Assembly: GCA_014237855.1 (NCBI GenBank)
Contig: JABACD010000013.1
Span: 1-64,000, forward strand
Direction: 5' to 3'
DNA from: Planctomycetota bacterium
GTDB lineage: Bacteria; Planctomycetota; UBA1135; GCA-002686595
Length of the DNA: 64,000 nucleotides
Made by a program: the position numbers and the translations under genes. The notes under the pieces are model-generated. The model was not told the origin of the DNA and made no database searches. It was given only the letters and a program-made list of their open reading frames with translations. Every line of letters begins with the position of its first letter. Positions within the stretch are counted from its first letter, which is position 1. This document shows, piece by piece, positions 17,592 through 26,285 of the stretch.

Positions 17592-18282
17592 GTTCGAACC
17601 TCCCCAGAAAGCCTCGCCGCCGGCGTACATGGTGTCCTTTTGCGACATGATGACGCTCATTCTGACCTTCTTCATTCTGCTTGTTTCGATGTCGCAGAAG
17701 CAGCAGGTTGGTCTCATGGCCGCGGGCTTGGGCTCCTTCATCGTGGCAGTGAAGTCACACGGGCTCAACGGAGTCCTCACCGGACAAGAGAAAGCAGACG
17801 TCTTTCAGTACGTACGGCGAAAATTCAATGTGCCCTACGATGTAGAGGAGGATCGCCTCACGGATGTTGCCGATGCCTCCAACCTGGAGCTGATCCGGAC
17901 TCGGTTGCTGCACGCCCTTGAGCCCCATTCGGAACTACACTACCCCGCTGTAGTCGAGTTCGACGATGGCTCCGCCTTGATCGGAGAAAAGGGCACCAGC
18001 TACCTGGACCTTCTTGCGCCGTCGCTTCAACCGAAACACCGCCAGACCCTTCTGATAGAAGGACACGCTAACGATGCTGGCCCTGAATTTGGGGGCAACA
18101 ACCGGCAGCTAGCCACAGCGAGGGCCATTCTTATCAAGGGCTACCTGGTCGAGAAGTATGGGTTCGCCCCCGAAAGGGTTGAGGCACGCGCCTGGCACCA
18201 AGAAGTTCCCACTGGTGGGCAAAAGAATCAATCTGTGGACATTCGCCTCCTGACCCCTGGGGCCGAAACAGCCGACAACTAG
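17584..18282 (+). CDS. second MotB-like stator protein with altered peptidoglycan-binding domain
   Basis: 232 residues, same plan as the preceding gene: an N-terminal helix PAYMVSFCDMMTLILTFFILLVSM with an Asp in FCD, then an OmpA-like domain. The peptidoglycan motifs are off-consensus: GHAND for GHTDS, RAWHQEVPTG for GxGxxxP, and NQSVDIRL for NRRVEIRV, losing the paired arginines. The RA-helix (LATARAILIKGYL) is kept. It overlaps motB by 8 bp and must be co-translated. It could form a heterodimer with MotB in one stator, an alternative stator, or a modifier such as MotC/MotX-like partners. Paired MotB homologues also occur in type 9 and gliding motors, but the flagellar setting is clear here. 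Confidence 0.85.
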   Translation: MGKFEPPQKASPPAYMVSFCDMMTLILTFFILLVSMSQKQQVGLMAAGLGSFIVAVKSHGLNGVLTGQEKADVFQYVRRKFNVPYDVEEDRLTDVADASNLELIRTRLLHALEPHSELHYPAVVEFDDGSALIGEKGTSYLDLLAPSLQPKHRQTLLIEGHANDAGPEFGGNNRQLATARAILIKGYLVEKYGFAPERVEARAWHQEVPTGGQKNQSVDIRLLTPGAETADN

Positions 18283-18291
18283 CTCAGAATC

Positions 18292-19074
18292 ATGGCCGAA
18301 GAAGAAGTTGAAGTAGAAGAAGGTGCCGAGCCGGAGCCCGAGGACGCCGGCGGCAAGACCAAGAAGAAGAAGCTCTTGCTTGGAGGGGGGTTCGTCGGAC
18401 TCGTTGCAGCAGGAGCAATTGCGGCAATGATGGCGATCCCAGCCACGAGCGCGAAGCGGCCCTATGCGGGCCCCTTCACGATTGCCCTGTTCGAAGAGCT
18501 CTTCAACTGCAACATCCAGGAACAGGGCCGCACCCGTTTCTTGCAAATGAAGCCTCAGGCGACCTACTTCACCTACGACCCCCAGTACATGGCGACTCGG
18601 ATCACCGATGAGCTGTACCGGGCTGAGGTCCAGAACACCGTCTTTCAGATCGCCTCGCGCAAGAGCCTCGACGACATCTATGGAGAGGTGAATACCGCCA
18701 TCTTCATGGAGGAGCTTCGTGATGCGCTCGATCCAGTCCTCTTCCCGGTACACATTGGCGACAGCAAGCTGCCCTGGGACTTCGACGACGACTCCGGTCT
18801 TCGGCCTGGCATCTCAAGTGGCAAGAACACCTTTCGCGGTCGCATAGAGGATCACGTCCTGAACGTGAACCCTGAAACCAAGGAGCTTTGGGTCAATGAT
18901 GGTCCCAAGAGCCCCTACGAAGAGGGTGAACTCGACGTTCGGTTGATTACGGCTGGTGGCGAGGTTCTCTTCGTGGACGTGAGCGGCCTCAAGGCCGCAT
19001 TCTCGGGAAGTGTCAAGGTCGGCGTCCAGGGTCAGATCATTCGCATCCTGCCCGTTGAGCTGCTGGTTCAGTAG
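18292..19074 (+). CDS. fliL: FliL-like basal-body-associated membrane protein
   Basis: 260 residues. An acidic N-terminal arm (EEEVEVEEGAEPEPEDAGG), a Lys cluster and one membrane helix (LLLGGGFVGLVAAGAIAAMMAI) form a FliL-type start, and it lies directly before fliM, the usual fliL position. The periplasmic part is longer than in standard FliL (about 140-180 residues). Its first half fits the stomatin-like FliL fold (VQNTVFQIASRKSLDDIYGE). The last 80 residues are extra and Gly/Asp-rich. FliL rings surround the stator and stabilise it. Position is the stronger argument. Confidence 0.65.
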   Translation: MAEEEVEVEEGAEPEPEDAGGKTKKKKLLLGGGFVGLVAAGAIAAMMAIPATSAKRPYAGPFTIALFEELFNCNIQEQGRTRFLQMKPQATYFTYDPQYMATRITDELYRAEVQNTVFQIASRKSLDDIYGEVNTAIFMEELRDALDPVLFPVHIGDSKLPWDFDDDSGLRPGISSGKNTFRGRIEDHVLNVNPETKELWVNDGPKSPYEEGELDVRLITAGGEVLFVDVSGLKAAFSGSVKVGVQGQIIRILPVELLVQ

Positions 19075-19105
19075 ATCAATCAACCCCACACCCTAGCTCA
19101 GCACC

Positions 19106-20035
19106 TTGTCCGAGAACGTCAGCCCGGAAGAAGTCGAAGCCCTCGTGGGTGACGATGCAACGGCGACTCCGCAAGAGTCGGTCGAGTTGCGTGACTTCCG
19201 TCAGCCGAGACGCCTCAGCCAGGCCCAGCAAGAGGCCATTCGGGTTGGTGCACGAGGGTGCCTCCCGACCATCGAATCGGAGCTCACGCGCTGGCTGCGT
19301 TCGGAGGTTACTGTCAAGATCTCCGGAGTCGGAGAGGCGAACGCGAACGGACTCTTTGATCGACTTGAGGATCCAGTAACGATCCTCACCCTGGACGTGG
19401 GAGACGATCAGGGCTGGCTGATTTGGGAGAACAAGGCTGCCCTCTGCTCCGTGATGACGGCTCTGGGCTCTGAAGTAGGCGAGAACCCCGAGCCGAGATC
19501 CTTTTCCCCCATCGAATCTGGCCTGGTCACCGACCTCTTGACCATCTTCTCGCGTTGCACTGGTGAGCTCTTTGACTTGCCCGTCCAGCCTGGTCACTTC
19601 AGCCAGAGTGCCGCGGAATTCTTCGCGTTCCACTCACCCGATCCGAGCGCGGATTCACAAAGACTCTTCCTGTATTTTGACCTGGAAGGGCCTGGTGGAA
19701 CGAGCACAGCCCGACTCTACCTGCCAGGGATCCTACCCCCGGTAGAGACGACCGAACTGGAGCCAGCCGCTCCGCTACCTGTACACCTCGACGAGGTCCC
19801 GATTCAGCTCAGTGCGGAGCTCGGCTCAGCAGAGGTATCCCTTGCTGATCTGATGAAGATCGAACCAGGAGACGTCATACCCCTGGATAGCTTCATTGGA
19901 GACCCCGTAGACCTGGTTGTCGAAGGTAACAAGGCAGGGACAGCCAAGTGGGGCAACCTGAACGGCTGGCTGGCCCTGTCGATCGAATCCCTGGAGACCA
20001 CGGAAAAGCACGCCTCCCCAAGAACGGAGCGCTAG
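19106..20035 (+). CDS. fliM: flagellar motor switch protein FliM, divergent
   Basis: 309 residues from a TTG; no ATG fits and no good Shine-Dalgarno is visible. The N-terminus SPEEVEALVG matches the CheY-P-binding motif LSQEEIDALL. The middle domain keeps the CheC-like fold (LTLDVGDDQGWLIWENKAALCSVMTAL, then SFSPIESGLVTDLL), but the glycine loop GGxG is lost. The C-terminal SpoA domain reads PVHLDEVPIQLSAELGSAEVSLADLMKIEPGDVIPL, the FliN-binding surface. It builds the C ring and receives the chemotaxis signal. fliN follows after 4 bp. Confidence 0.88.
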   Translation: MSENVSPEEVEALVGDDATATPQESVELRDFRQPRRLSQAQQEAIRVGARGCLPTIESELTRWLRSEVTVKISGVGEANANGLFDRLEDPVTILTLDVGDDQGWLIWENKAALCSVMTALGSEVGENPEPRSFSPIESGLVTDLLTIFSRCTGELFDLPVQPGHFSQSAAEFFAFHSPDPSADSQRLFLYFDLEGPGGTSTARLYLPGILPPVETTELEPAAPLPVHLDEVPIQLSAELGSAEVSLADLMKIEPGDVIPLDSFIGDPVDLVVEGNKAGTAKWGNLNGWLALSIESLETTEKHASPRTER

Positions 20036-20039
20036 AACC

Positions 20040-20435
20040 ATGAGTGAAGAGAACGTCCAAGAGCAGGAGAACGTTGATGGTGACGTCGAGGAGACTGTCG
20101 AGGAGAACCTCGAGAGTGCAATCGACGAGGCCACCGATGCCGTTGCCGTTCAGGCGAACGAGCTCGCTGACCTGACCGAGGAGAGCGCTATTGGCCAGCC
20201 AATTGGCCTGGACGGTGTCCTCTCGGTCCCGGTCAAGCTCACGGTGAGAATCGGCGAGGCCCAGATGAGCCTGGCCCAACTCGTGGAGCTAGGCCCCGGA
20301 TCACTGGTGCCGCTCGACCGCAACGCCCATGAGCCGGCCGATGTCTACGTCAACGGCAAGCTCGTTGCTCACGGAGAGATCGTCACGATCGACGAGAAGT
20401 ACGCCGTTCGCATCAGCGAAGTCAAGTCCATCTGA
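20040..20435 (+). CDS. fliN: flagellar motor switch protein FliN
   Basis: 131 residues: an acidic unstructured N-terminus of about 55 residues and a C-terminal SpoA domain (VLSVPVKLTVRIGEAQMSLAQLVELGPGSLVPLDR, then ADVYVNGKLVAHGEIV). FliN forms the bottom of the C ring and docks FliH. It ends the + strand flagellar run and faces the next gene tail to tail with a 13-bp gap and no obvious terminator. Confidence 0.93.
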   Translation: MSEENVQEQENVDGDVEETVEENLESAIDEATDAVAVQANELADLTEESAIGQPIGLDGVLSVPVKLTVRIGEAQMSLAQLVELGPGSLVPLDRNAHEPADVYVNGKLVAHGEIVTIDEKYAVRISEVKSI

Positions 20436-20448
20436 TACCCCGCCCGTC

Positions 20449-21741
20449 TCAGAGATAGCGCTGGGGCGAGTAGAACTCCTCGTCGAAAGCACTGACCGGC
20501 TCACCCATCAACATCTGGGCGATACCTTCACCGACCGATGGCGCCATGGTGAAGCTGTGGCCAGAAAAGCCACAGGCGATGTAGAGGCCCTCGACCCCCT
20601 CAACCTTTCCGAGCAGGGGTTGATTGTCCGGGGTACGAGTGAAGAGGCCAGTCTCTGCACCCAGATCTGGCTGCTCCGCGTAGTGCGGCAATCTGGACTC
20701 GAGGACCGCTCGTGCCCAGGCGGAGAAGGCCGGACCCACGTTGGGGTCATAGTCATCCGGACTCGAGATCGGAATGAAGTCCCCACCCCGACGGCCCACG
20801 CTGACACGGCTCTGAAGAGGGTCGCAGCGGACGTAGAAGCCCGTCTTGGGATCCGTGAGGACAGGGTGCGCTGTCTTGATCGGTGCCGCCTCCTCTGAGT
20901 GGCGCTCCTCAAGCGCCGTTTCGCCCCCTTCCAGGTTCAAGGACTCCCGGGAGTACCAACCTGTGGCACCTGATGCTTCGGGGCTGGCAATGCTCAGGAC
21001 TCCCTGCTTTCGAACCTCCTCTTGGTGCTCCTCCTGGCTGCCGATGTAGTAGTGCTCCGCAAGGACACACTCGATCGGCAGGCTGACCCCCAGCTCCTCG
21101 AGGATGCTACGGGTCCAGGGTCCGGCCGCCACGACGACCTGGTCACAGTCGATCCGCCCATCGTCACTCTCGATTCCCACGACCCGACCCCCCTCGACGA
21201 GGATCTTCTCGACCGGGTTACCCTCCCGGATCACGGCTCCTCGGTTCCTGGCAAGGGCGGTGAGACTCTCGACCGCCAGCTGCGGGTCGAGACAGCCCGC
21301 CGTCGGCTCCCATGCAGCAATCTCCTCGTCACTGATCTGGATGCCAGGGCAGAGCTCGCGGATTTGCTCGGAATCAGCACACTCGACACGGATTCCGATG
21401 GAGTCCTGCATCTCGACGAGTTCGCGGAGGCGTTGCCTGGCCTTCTCTGAACTGCCCTTCGCCAGGGTCAGCACTCCTGACCTGAGAAAGCCCAGCGAGC
21501 GCCCCGTCTTGCCCTCGAGCCCCGCGTAGTACCGGAGGGAGTCGCGAGCCATCCCGGAGGCCTGGGTCGACCCGTAGAACTGTCCGAGAACAGCGGCCGA
21601 ACAGGAGGAGGGGCTGTTGCCAATGACATCCCGTTCCAGCAGCATCACGGGTTCACTGAGGGGGTCCGTCCTGCGTGCTGCGTGGAGCGCGATAGAGATG
21701 CCAACCACACCTCCTCCGACGATCACGATTCGAGCTCTCAA
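20449..21741 (-). CDS. FAD-dependent oxidoreductase of the DAO (glycine/sarcosine oxidase) family
   Basis: About 430 residues. The Rossmann FAD site is at the N-terminus (IVIVGGGVVGISIALHAA), followed by LLERDVIGNSPSS, the second FAD segment DQVVVAAGPWTRSILEELG and a C-terminal GLYIACGFSGHSFTMAPSVGEGIAQMLMG block typical of sarcosine oxidase beta-type enzymes. It would oxidise an amino acid or N-methyl amine with oxygen or a quinone; the substrate is not evident. The start is judged by AGGAGGT, which sits 8 bases before a TTG at 21741. A GTG two codons earlier (21747) would be only two bases from it. A TACAAT-like -10 lies at 21774-21779. Confidence 0.88.
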   Translation of the reverse strand: MRARIVIVGGGVVGISIALHAARRTDPLSEPVMLLERDVIGNSPSSCSAAVLGQFYGSTQASGMARDSLRYYAGLEGKTGRSLGFLRSGVLTLAKGSSEKARQRLRELVEMQDSIGIRVECADSEQIRELCPGIQISDEEIAAWEPTAGCLDPQLAVESLTALARNRGAVIREGNPVEKILVEGGRVVGIESDDGRIDCDQVVVAAGPWTRSILEELGVSLPIECVLAEHYYIGSQEEHQEEVRKQGVLSIASPEASGATGWYSRESLNLEGGETALEERHSEEAAPIKTAHPVLTDPKTGFYVRCDPLQSRVSVGRRGGDFIPISSPDDYDPNVGPAFSAWARAVLESRLPHYAEQPDLGAETGLFTRTPDNQPLLGKVEGVEGLYIACGFSGHSFTMAPSVGEGIAQMLMGEPVSAFDEEFYSPQRYL

Positions 21742-22153
21742 GGGCACACCTCCTTCGTGTTGGGGGCCAACGGATTGTAAAAGGTCGCAGATCCACAGCT
21801 TAGCACGGATGGCCCGCTCAGCCCAAGGAGCCCTGGCTCACCCGGGCTGGAGCGAGAATCCCCCATGCGGACGCAAATCAAGACGCCCCACCGGGAGGGG
21901 ATCTCGGTGGGACGAAGGAGGAGAAGTGCGAATTTATCGGCTCTGCCGCCCATGAGGAACGAGGGACGACCCAGGGGACGGAAGATCAGAGCACCTCGCC
22001 AGGTTTCTCCGACCTGACTCCGAATGCTCCCGGAGTGGGTGGTTAGGATTTCGGCAAAATTACTGTTGGCAGGTCCGATACTTGGGCGCGGCCCCTCTCC
22101 GGGCCGGCACAGCCGGACCGCCCCCCTAGGAACTTGCAAATGAGATCAACCGC
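21742..22153. other. 412-bp divergent intergenic region, FAD oxidoreductase / ispG
   Basis: It holds promoters for two diverging genes. On the - strand there is AGGAGGT before the oxidoreductase start and TACAAT at 21774-21779 (-10-like). In the middle, about 21889-21913, CCCACC and GGTGGG pair around a short GA-rich loop. No T-tract follows, so this is not a terminator. I see no convincing -35/-10 pair for ispG and no coding sequence; the long frames here lack codon structure and homology. The last 60 bp are C-rich. Confidence 0.5.
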
Positions 22154-23299
22154 TTGATTCCTCTCCGTAAGACTCGCCAAATCAAGATCGGCAGCCTGCA
22201 AATCGGCGGCACTGCACCGATTGCAGTCCAGAGCATGGCCGCGACTCCGACCCGTGACCTGGAAGCCACGCGGGAGCAGCTCAGGATTCTCGAGGGCGCC
22301 GGAGCCGATCTGATCCGTATCGCCGTGGACAGCTCGGCCGATGTCGAGGCCCTTCGTGAGCTGCGCTTGGGTACAGACGCCTTGCTATCGGTTGATCTCC
22401 AGGAGAACTATCGGCTGGCTGCAGAGGTAGCCCCGCTGGTCGACAAGATCCGCTACAACCCCGGGCACCTTCACCACCATCAAAGGGAGCTCACGGTAGC
22501 GGAGAAGGTTGCCTTCATCGTCGAGTGCGCTCGCAAGGGGTCCTGCGCCATCCGGATCGGAGTCAACGCCGGTTCCATTGCCCCCGAATACCAGGATCGG
22601 TTTGGGGATGACCATACAGCTGCAATCGTTCAATGCGCAGTCGATCACTGCCAGCTCCTGGACGACCTGGGGTTCAACGACTACCTGGTCTCGATCAAGG
22701 ACTCGGATCCACGACTGGTGATCGAAGCCAACACGCGCTTTGCCGAGGCTCGGCCCGATGTTCCCCTCCACCTGGGGGTTACAGAGGCTGGGATGCCCCC
22801 GGACGGGATCATCAAGACCCGTATCGCCTTTGAGCAACTGCTGGCTCGCGGTATTGGAGACACCCTCCGTGTCTCGCTGACAGTCCCCTTTGCCGACAAG
22901 GGCCTGGAAATCACGACCGGGCGCGAGCTCATCGCGGACATCGAGAATGGTCGCTTCCGATCTGTACCGCCGAATTTCTACGACGGTCTGAATATCATTG
23001 CCTGCCCTTCTTGCTCTCGAGTCGAGAACGAGCGGTTCATCGAGCTAGCTCAGGACGTCAAGCGCGTCACGAAGGAGCACTCGGAAGAGAACCTGACCAT
23101 CGCCGTCATGGGATGCCGCGTCAACGGCCCAGGTGAAACGGATGATGCTGATATAGGCCTGTGGTGTGGGCCCAAGGTCGTCAACCTGAAGCGGGGACCT
23201 GTGACCGTGGGTACCTACGGGTACGAGGAGATCACTGAGCGGCTACAGGCCGAGGTCGCAGCTGTTCTTCATCAGCGCCGGGAAAGCCGGACGAACTGA
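22154..23299 (+). CDS. ispG: (E)-4-hydroxy-3-methylbut-2-enyl-diphosphate synthase IspG
   Basis: 381 residues, the short bacterial form. The TIM-barrel half has [11 protein letters not shown] and IRYNPGHL, and the C-terminal iron-sulphur half carries the three cluster cysteines in ACPSCSR and GCRVNGPGE. It makes HMBPP from MEcPP in the MEP isoprenoid pathway using a [4Fe-4S] cluster. The start is a TTG at 22154; an in-frame stop at 22127 and no other start codon between them force this choice. Preceded by the shared intergenic region and convergent with the XRE gene. Confidence 0.95.
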   Translation: MIPLRKTRQIKIGSLQIGGTAPIAVQSMAATPTRDLEATREQLRILEGAGADLIRIAVDSSADVEALRELRLGTDALLSVDLQENYRLAAEVAPLVDKIRYNPGHLHHHQRELTVAEKVAFIVECARKGSCAIRIGVNAGSIAPEYQDRFGDDHTAAIVQCAVDHCQLLDDLGFNDYLVSIKDSDPRLVIEANTRFAEARPDVPLHLGVTEAGMPPDGIIKTRIAFEQLLARGIGDTLRVSLTVPFADKGLEITTGRELIADIENGRFRSVPPNFYDGLNIIACPSCSRVENERFIELAQDVKRVTKEHSEENLTIAVMGCRVNGPGETDDADIGLWCGPKVVNLKRGPVTVGTYGYEEITERLQAEVAAVLHQRRESRTN

Positions 23300-23394
23300 G
23301 TCATTCCACGGGGGAACACTCCCTTGCCGTGGAGCCCGCCCACGGTGCACGAACCAGCGACTGGCTCACGCACCGCGTGGGGCGCGACATGACC

Positions 23395-23772
23395 CTAGAA
23401 GGGGTCGTGAGCGCGGATGACCTGAGCAGTGGTGGTGCTCATGGCCGCCGGACGCATGTGAATCGTGGACTCCATCGGTGTGGTGTCCTGCTTGATTTTC
23501 TCGGCCGCCTCGCCCTCAAGCTCGGGGATCGAGATACCTCGATCCTTCAAGACTTCTGCGAGATGCGACGAGCGGTCGCAATAGGCAGCGAGAAAGAGGT
23601 TCTCCGGGTCTTCGCCAAGGCGCTCCGCAATCTCGAGCAGAACCTTATCCGAAGGGAAGCGCAGGCCATGTTCCATGGCTCGCACGAAGGTGTAGGAGAG
23701 TTCCAGCTTGCGAGCAAACTGGACACGAGAGTCTTTACCGCGGGCCTTCCTGAGTATTGATCCTAGACGCAT
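23395..23772 (-). CDS. XRE-family HTH transcriptional regulator
   Basis: 125 residues with an N-terminal HTH_3/XRE domain: MRLGSILRKARG, VQFARKLELSYTFVRAMEHGLRFPS and LLEIAERLGEDPENLFLAA. After residue 80 a Pro/Thr-rich tail follows without recognised domains. The ATG is preceded by an AT-rich stretch (CCTAATAAA) with no Shine-Dalgarno, so it may be translated leaderless. It is convergent with ispG, with 95 bp between them, and divergent from gmhA. The target is unknown; autoregulation is usual in this family. Confidence 0.8.
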   Translation of the reverse strand: MRLGSILRKARGKDSRVQFARKLELSYTFVRAMEHGLRFPSDKVLLEIAERLGEDPENLFLAAYCDRSSHLAEVLKDRGISIPELEGEAAEKIKQDTTPMESTIHMRPAAMSTTTAQVIRAHDPF

Positions 23773-24013
23773 TTTATTAGGGCTATCCCCCTGTTACTTG
23801 ACTTTGGGACGTTCGCTTGAGAGCCACCCGTGGGGCCGAGCTTTTCGTTTCCGGGGATCCAAATCTCCGCTTTCCACCCATTGCTCTGAGGTCGCCTCCC
23901 CCCCGGAGGGCAACAAGAGAGCTGAATATGGGCTGGCTTACTTGATTCGGATCACCAGGACACGATGCTTCTCCTTGCCGAGCACAGCGCCTCACTCCAG
24001 AATGCATCCCAAG

Positions 24014-24604
24014 ATGACCGACGCTACGATCCGGACTTCCTTTGAAGAAGCCGCCCGCACCCTGAAGGCCTTCCTGGACGACCCCGATTGTCTCGAGGGA
24101 GTCCACCGCTTCGCTAAAGCCGCTCACCAGACTCTCCAAGGTGGAGGCCTGCTGATGGCTTGTGGAAACGGGGGAAGCATGTGTGACGCCATGCACTTCG
24201 CGGAGGAATGGACAGGACGCTTTCGTTCTGACCGTACCCCCTTGCCTGCAATCGCTTTCTCGGACCCGAGCCATCTGACATGTATCGCCAATGACTTCGG
24301 ATTCGATGAAGTGTTCGCCCGCCTCGTTACCGCATACGGGAAGAAGGGAGACCTTTTCGTGGCAATGTCCACGAGTGGGAACTCTCCCAACGTCCTGAGG
24401 GCGTTTGAGGCGGCCCGGGAAAGGGGTATCACGACCGTCGGACTGCTCGGCAAGGGAGGCGGCAAGGCGCTCCCCCTGGTCGACATTCCGATCATCGTGC
24501 CCCACGCGACGACCTCCGACCGAATTCAGGAGGTCCATATCAAGACACTCCACATCGCGATCGAGGCTGTCGAGCGGCTGCTCTTCCCTGGGAATTACGA
24601 GTAA
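24014..24604 (+). CDS. gmhA: sedoheptulose-7-phosphate isomerase GmhA
   Basis: 196 residues, close to the E. coli enzyme along its whole length. Landmarks are the SIS-domain MACGNGGSMCDAMHFAEEWTGR, IANDFGFDEVFARLV, AMSTSGNSPNVLRAF and DRIQEVHIKTLHIAIEAVE, including the catalytic Glu and His positions. It makes D-glycero-D-manno-heptose 7-phosphate, the first step of ADP-heptose for LPS core, so an LPS-bearing outer membrane is implied. The ATG at 24014 aligns exactly with the E. coli start; 24002 is a close alternative. About 240 bp separate it from the XRE gene. Confidence 0.95.
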   Translation: MTDATIRTSFEEAARTLKAFLDDPDCLEGVHRFAKAAHQTLQGGGLLMACGNGGSMCDAMHFAEEWTGRFRSDRTPLPAIAFSDPSHLTCIANDFGFDEVFARLVTAYGKKGDLFVAMSTSGNSPNVLRAFEAARERGITTVGLLGKGGGKALPLVDIPIIVPHATTSDRIQEVHIKTLHIAIEAVERLLFPGNYE

Positions 24605-24680
24605 TGCACTCACTTGGGTTAACGGTATAGCCCTCTCGCGCCGTCTTCGATCTCGGGTAATCACCCCAAATTGAACTGCC

Positions 24681-24713
24681 AAAAACCGCCTTTTCGGGGC
24701 CAAGAACGGCGGT
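24681..24713 (-). terminator. probable terminator of the flgF-GNAT transcript
   Basis: Read on the - strand, ACCGCC and GGCGGT pair across a 17-base loop region, followed by TTTTT. It lies about 150 bp past the last gene of the long - strand flagellar operon. The stem is only 6 bp and the loop long, so the call is moderate. On the + strand the same sequence has no T-tract. The stretch 24714-24866 holds nothing else I can support. Confidence 0.5.
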
Positions 24714-24866
24714 ATAGGGGGAATTACCTAGTCGTCAGCCTCCATCCCGGCCGCCCCGAGAGCAGCCGCCTCTTGCCCAGGGCTTGAAATGGAACGTGGC
24801 CAGCGCACGCTCCGTCGAGGAGGGCGCCTTCGAGCCGGCCTTGGAAGACTCTTTTGCCTCTGGGGC

Positions 24867-25946
24867 TCAGATCGAGTCCAGCCCCCAGAGGAAGGCCTTG
24901 CAGGGCAGGCTCTCCAGGCTCGCCTCCAGGCCGTTCTCGATGGCCTCGATGATGCTGCGCTCTCCCCGGGCGGGGAACAGGGCCGAGATCAGATCCTCGC
25001 TCGTGAGCTCCATGCTTCGAGTGCCTGCCCGGAGGACGCACTCTCCCCCAGGTCCCCAGCTCCAGTCAATGGGCCGATCGGCGGCTCGGGCCACCGTGGC
25101 CGCCGCCTCGCCAGGGTTGAGCAGCTTGCCCATCCCCAAGGACCCCATTGCCGACCGAGCGCCGAGACCCTCGAGGGCAGCACTCACGGGGGTCGATCTG
25201 CCCGGGCTCATCAAGAAGAGCGGACCGCTCTCCGCAGAGTTTCGACAGGCACGAAGCAGGGATCCCAGGCAGTTGAGCACCCCTTCGGGAGAGCCAGCCC
25301 ATTCATGTACCACTCCTGCCAGGTCCGCGCCTCGCCCAAGACAGACGTAGCCGATGACTCTTCCCCCCGCCTCCGCTACCAGGACCTTCATCCCGGGAGC
25401 TTGGTAGAGCTGGGCGCTCTCGGATCGCAAGCGCTCCACACGCAACTCCTGGCTCGAGTAGAGCTCATGGAGTCGGCCGTGGTCACTCTCGGAAGCGGCA
25501 CGAGTCTCGCAGGTCACGGGCAGTCGATCGGCCAGCTCAATCTCCAGAACGAAGTCTCGCTCTGCACCAATAGCCGAGTAACCCCGCCGGGTGTAGAACT
25601 CCGGGGAATCGGCCCAGAGCAGGGAGAGCAGGCAGCCGGAGACACGCAGCTCCTTCTCAGCACGCTCCAGGACTGCGCTGGCCAGTCCGCGGCCGCGTGC
25701 ATCCGGAGCAGTTGCAACGGACCCAATCATGCCAATTCGAACGCGCCCTCCAGGCTGAACGAGCTCCTGTTCGAGCAGAGCACAGGCCGAGAGAACACGG
25801 TCTGCCTCGTTGACAGCAACGATCTTGCCGCGCTTCTGCGCGCCAAACACCAGCGGATAGTCCGCGGCGAGCTCACCGCCCTGGCGAAGCACACTCTCCA
25901 TCAATTCAAGTGCGCCACCCGCATCGTCGCCGACGACGACCTTCAT
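24867..25946 (-). CDS. GNAT-family acetyltransferase, Eis-like three-domain layout
   Basis: 359 residues. The N-terminal GNAT domain has the acetyl-CoA loop IGSVATAPDARGRGLASAVLE and the strand FYTRRGYSAIG. A second, weaker GNAT-like domain spans about residues 145-250 (VLVAEAGGRVIGYVCLGRG). The last 100 residues resemble the sterol-carrier-like third domain of Eis proteins. The start overlaps the stop of the 112-residue protein by 4 bp (ATGA), so it is translated as the last gene of the flagellar hook/filament operon. Whether it acetylates a flagellar protein, a small molecule or is only hitch-hiking cannot be told. Confidence 0.8.
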   Translation of the reverse strand: MKVVVGDDAGGALELMESVLRQGGELAADYPLVFGAQKRGKIVAVNEADRVLSACALLEQELVQPGGRVRIGMIGSVATAPDARGRGLASAVLERAEKELRVSGCLLSLLWADSPEFYTRRGYSAIGAERDFVLEIELADRLPVTCETRAASESDHGRLHELYSSQELRVERLRSESAQLYQAPGMKVLVAEAGGRVIGYVCLGRGADLAGVVHEWAGSPEGVLNCLGSLLRACRNSAESGPLFLMSPGRSTPVSAALEGLGARSAMGSLGMGKLLNPGEAAATVARAADRPIDWSWGPGGECVLRAGTRSMELTSEDLISALFPARGERSIIEAIENGLEASLESLPCKAFLWGLDSI

Positions 25947-26281
25947 TTCACCGGGTCACCGCCATCTTCGGGCTGATCCGAGCCGTCGCTCTGTACTGCT
26001 TCACGGTATGCCTCAAGGAGCTTGTCGCTGAGGGAGAGGGCATCGCTGAGTGAAGATCGGGCGCGGTCGACTGCGCCACTCAACTCCTCGGGTTTCGCGA
26101 GAGTTTCGCTGTCCTTATGCAGCGTCCTCGCTTGCTCCTGAAGCTTGTCGAGCAGGGCCTTGAATGCCGGGCCGCCCTCAGAGGATTCCGATGCCTTCCC
26201 GGCGTCGGTCGGCTGGGTCTCTCCGACTCGCTTGATCGGTGAGTTGGCACCTGGTTGGTTTGTGGGGAGCTTATCGACCAT
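25943..26281 (-). CDS. small unknown protein encoded after flgL
   Basis: 112 residues, hydrophilic, with low-complexity Ser/Asp/Pro-rich ends and one helical core (FKALLDKLQEQARTLHKDSETL and ALSLSDKLLEAYREAVQ). No signal peptide or membrane segment. The size and amphipathic core suit an export chaperone or an anti-sigma factor, and flagellar operons often carry one here, but I see no FlgM or FliT/FliS signature. It lies 4 bp after flgL and overlaps the GNAT gene. The C-terminal helix vaguely recalls the end of FliE; I put little weight on that. Confidence 0.7.
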   Translation of the reverse strand: MVDKLPTNQPGANSPIKRVGETQPTDAGKASESSEGGPAFKALLDKLQEQARTLHKDSETLAKPEELSGAVDRARSSLSDALSLSDKLLEAYREAVQSDGSDQPEDGGDPVK

Positions 26282-26285
26282 GTGA

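Noticed and set aside
22060-22080. TTGGCAGG upstream of ispG as sigma-54 promoter
   Set aside because: No -12 GC at the right spacing.
21738-22139. 133-residue open frame in the ispG leader
   Set aside because: Proline/arginine-rich, no homology pattern, runs across both promoters and the oxidoreductase start.
24724-25041. Open frame on the - strand at the GNAT 3' end
   Set aside because: Arg/Gly/Pro-rich shadow frame without family features.
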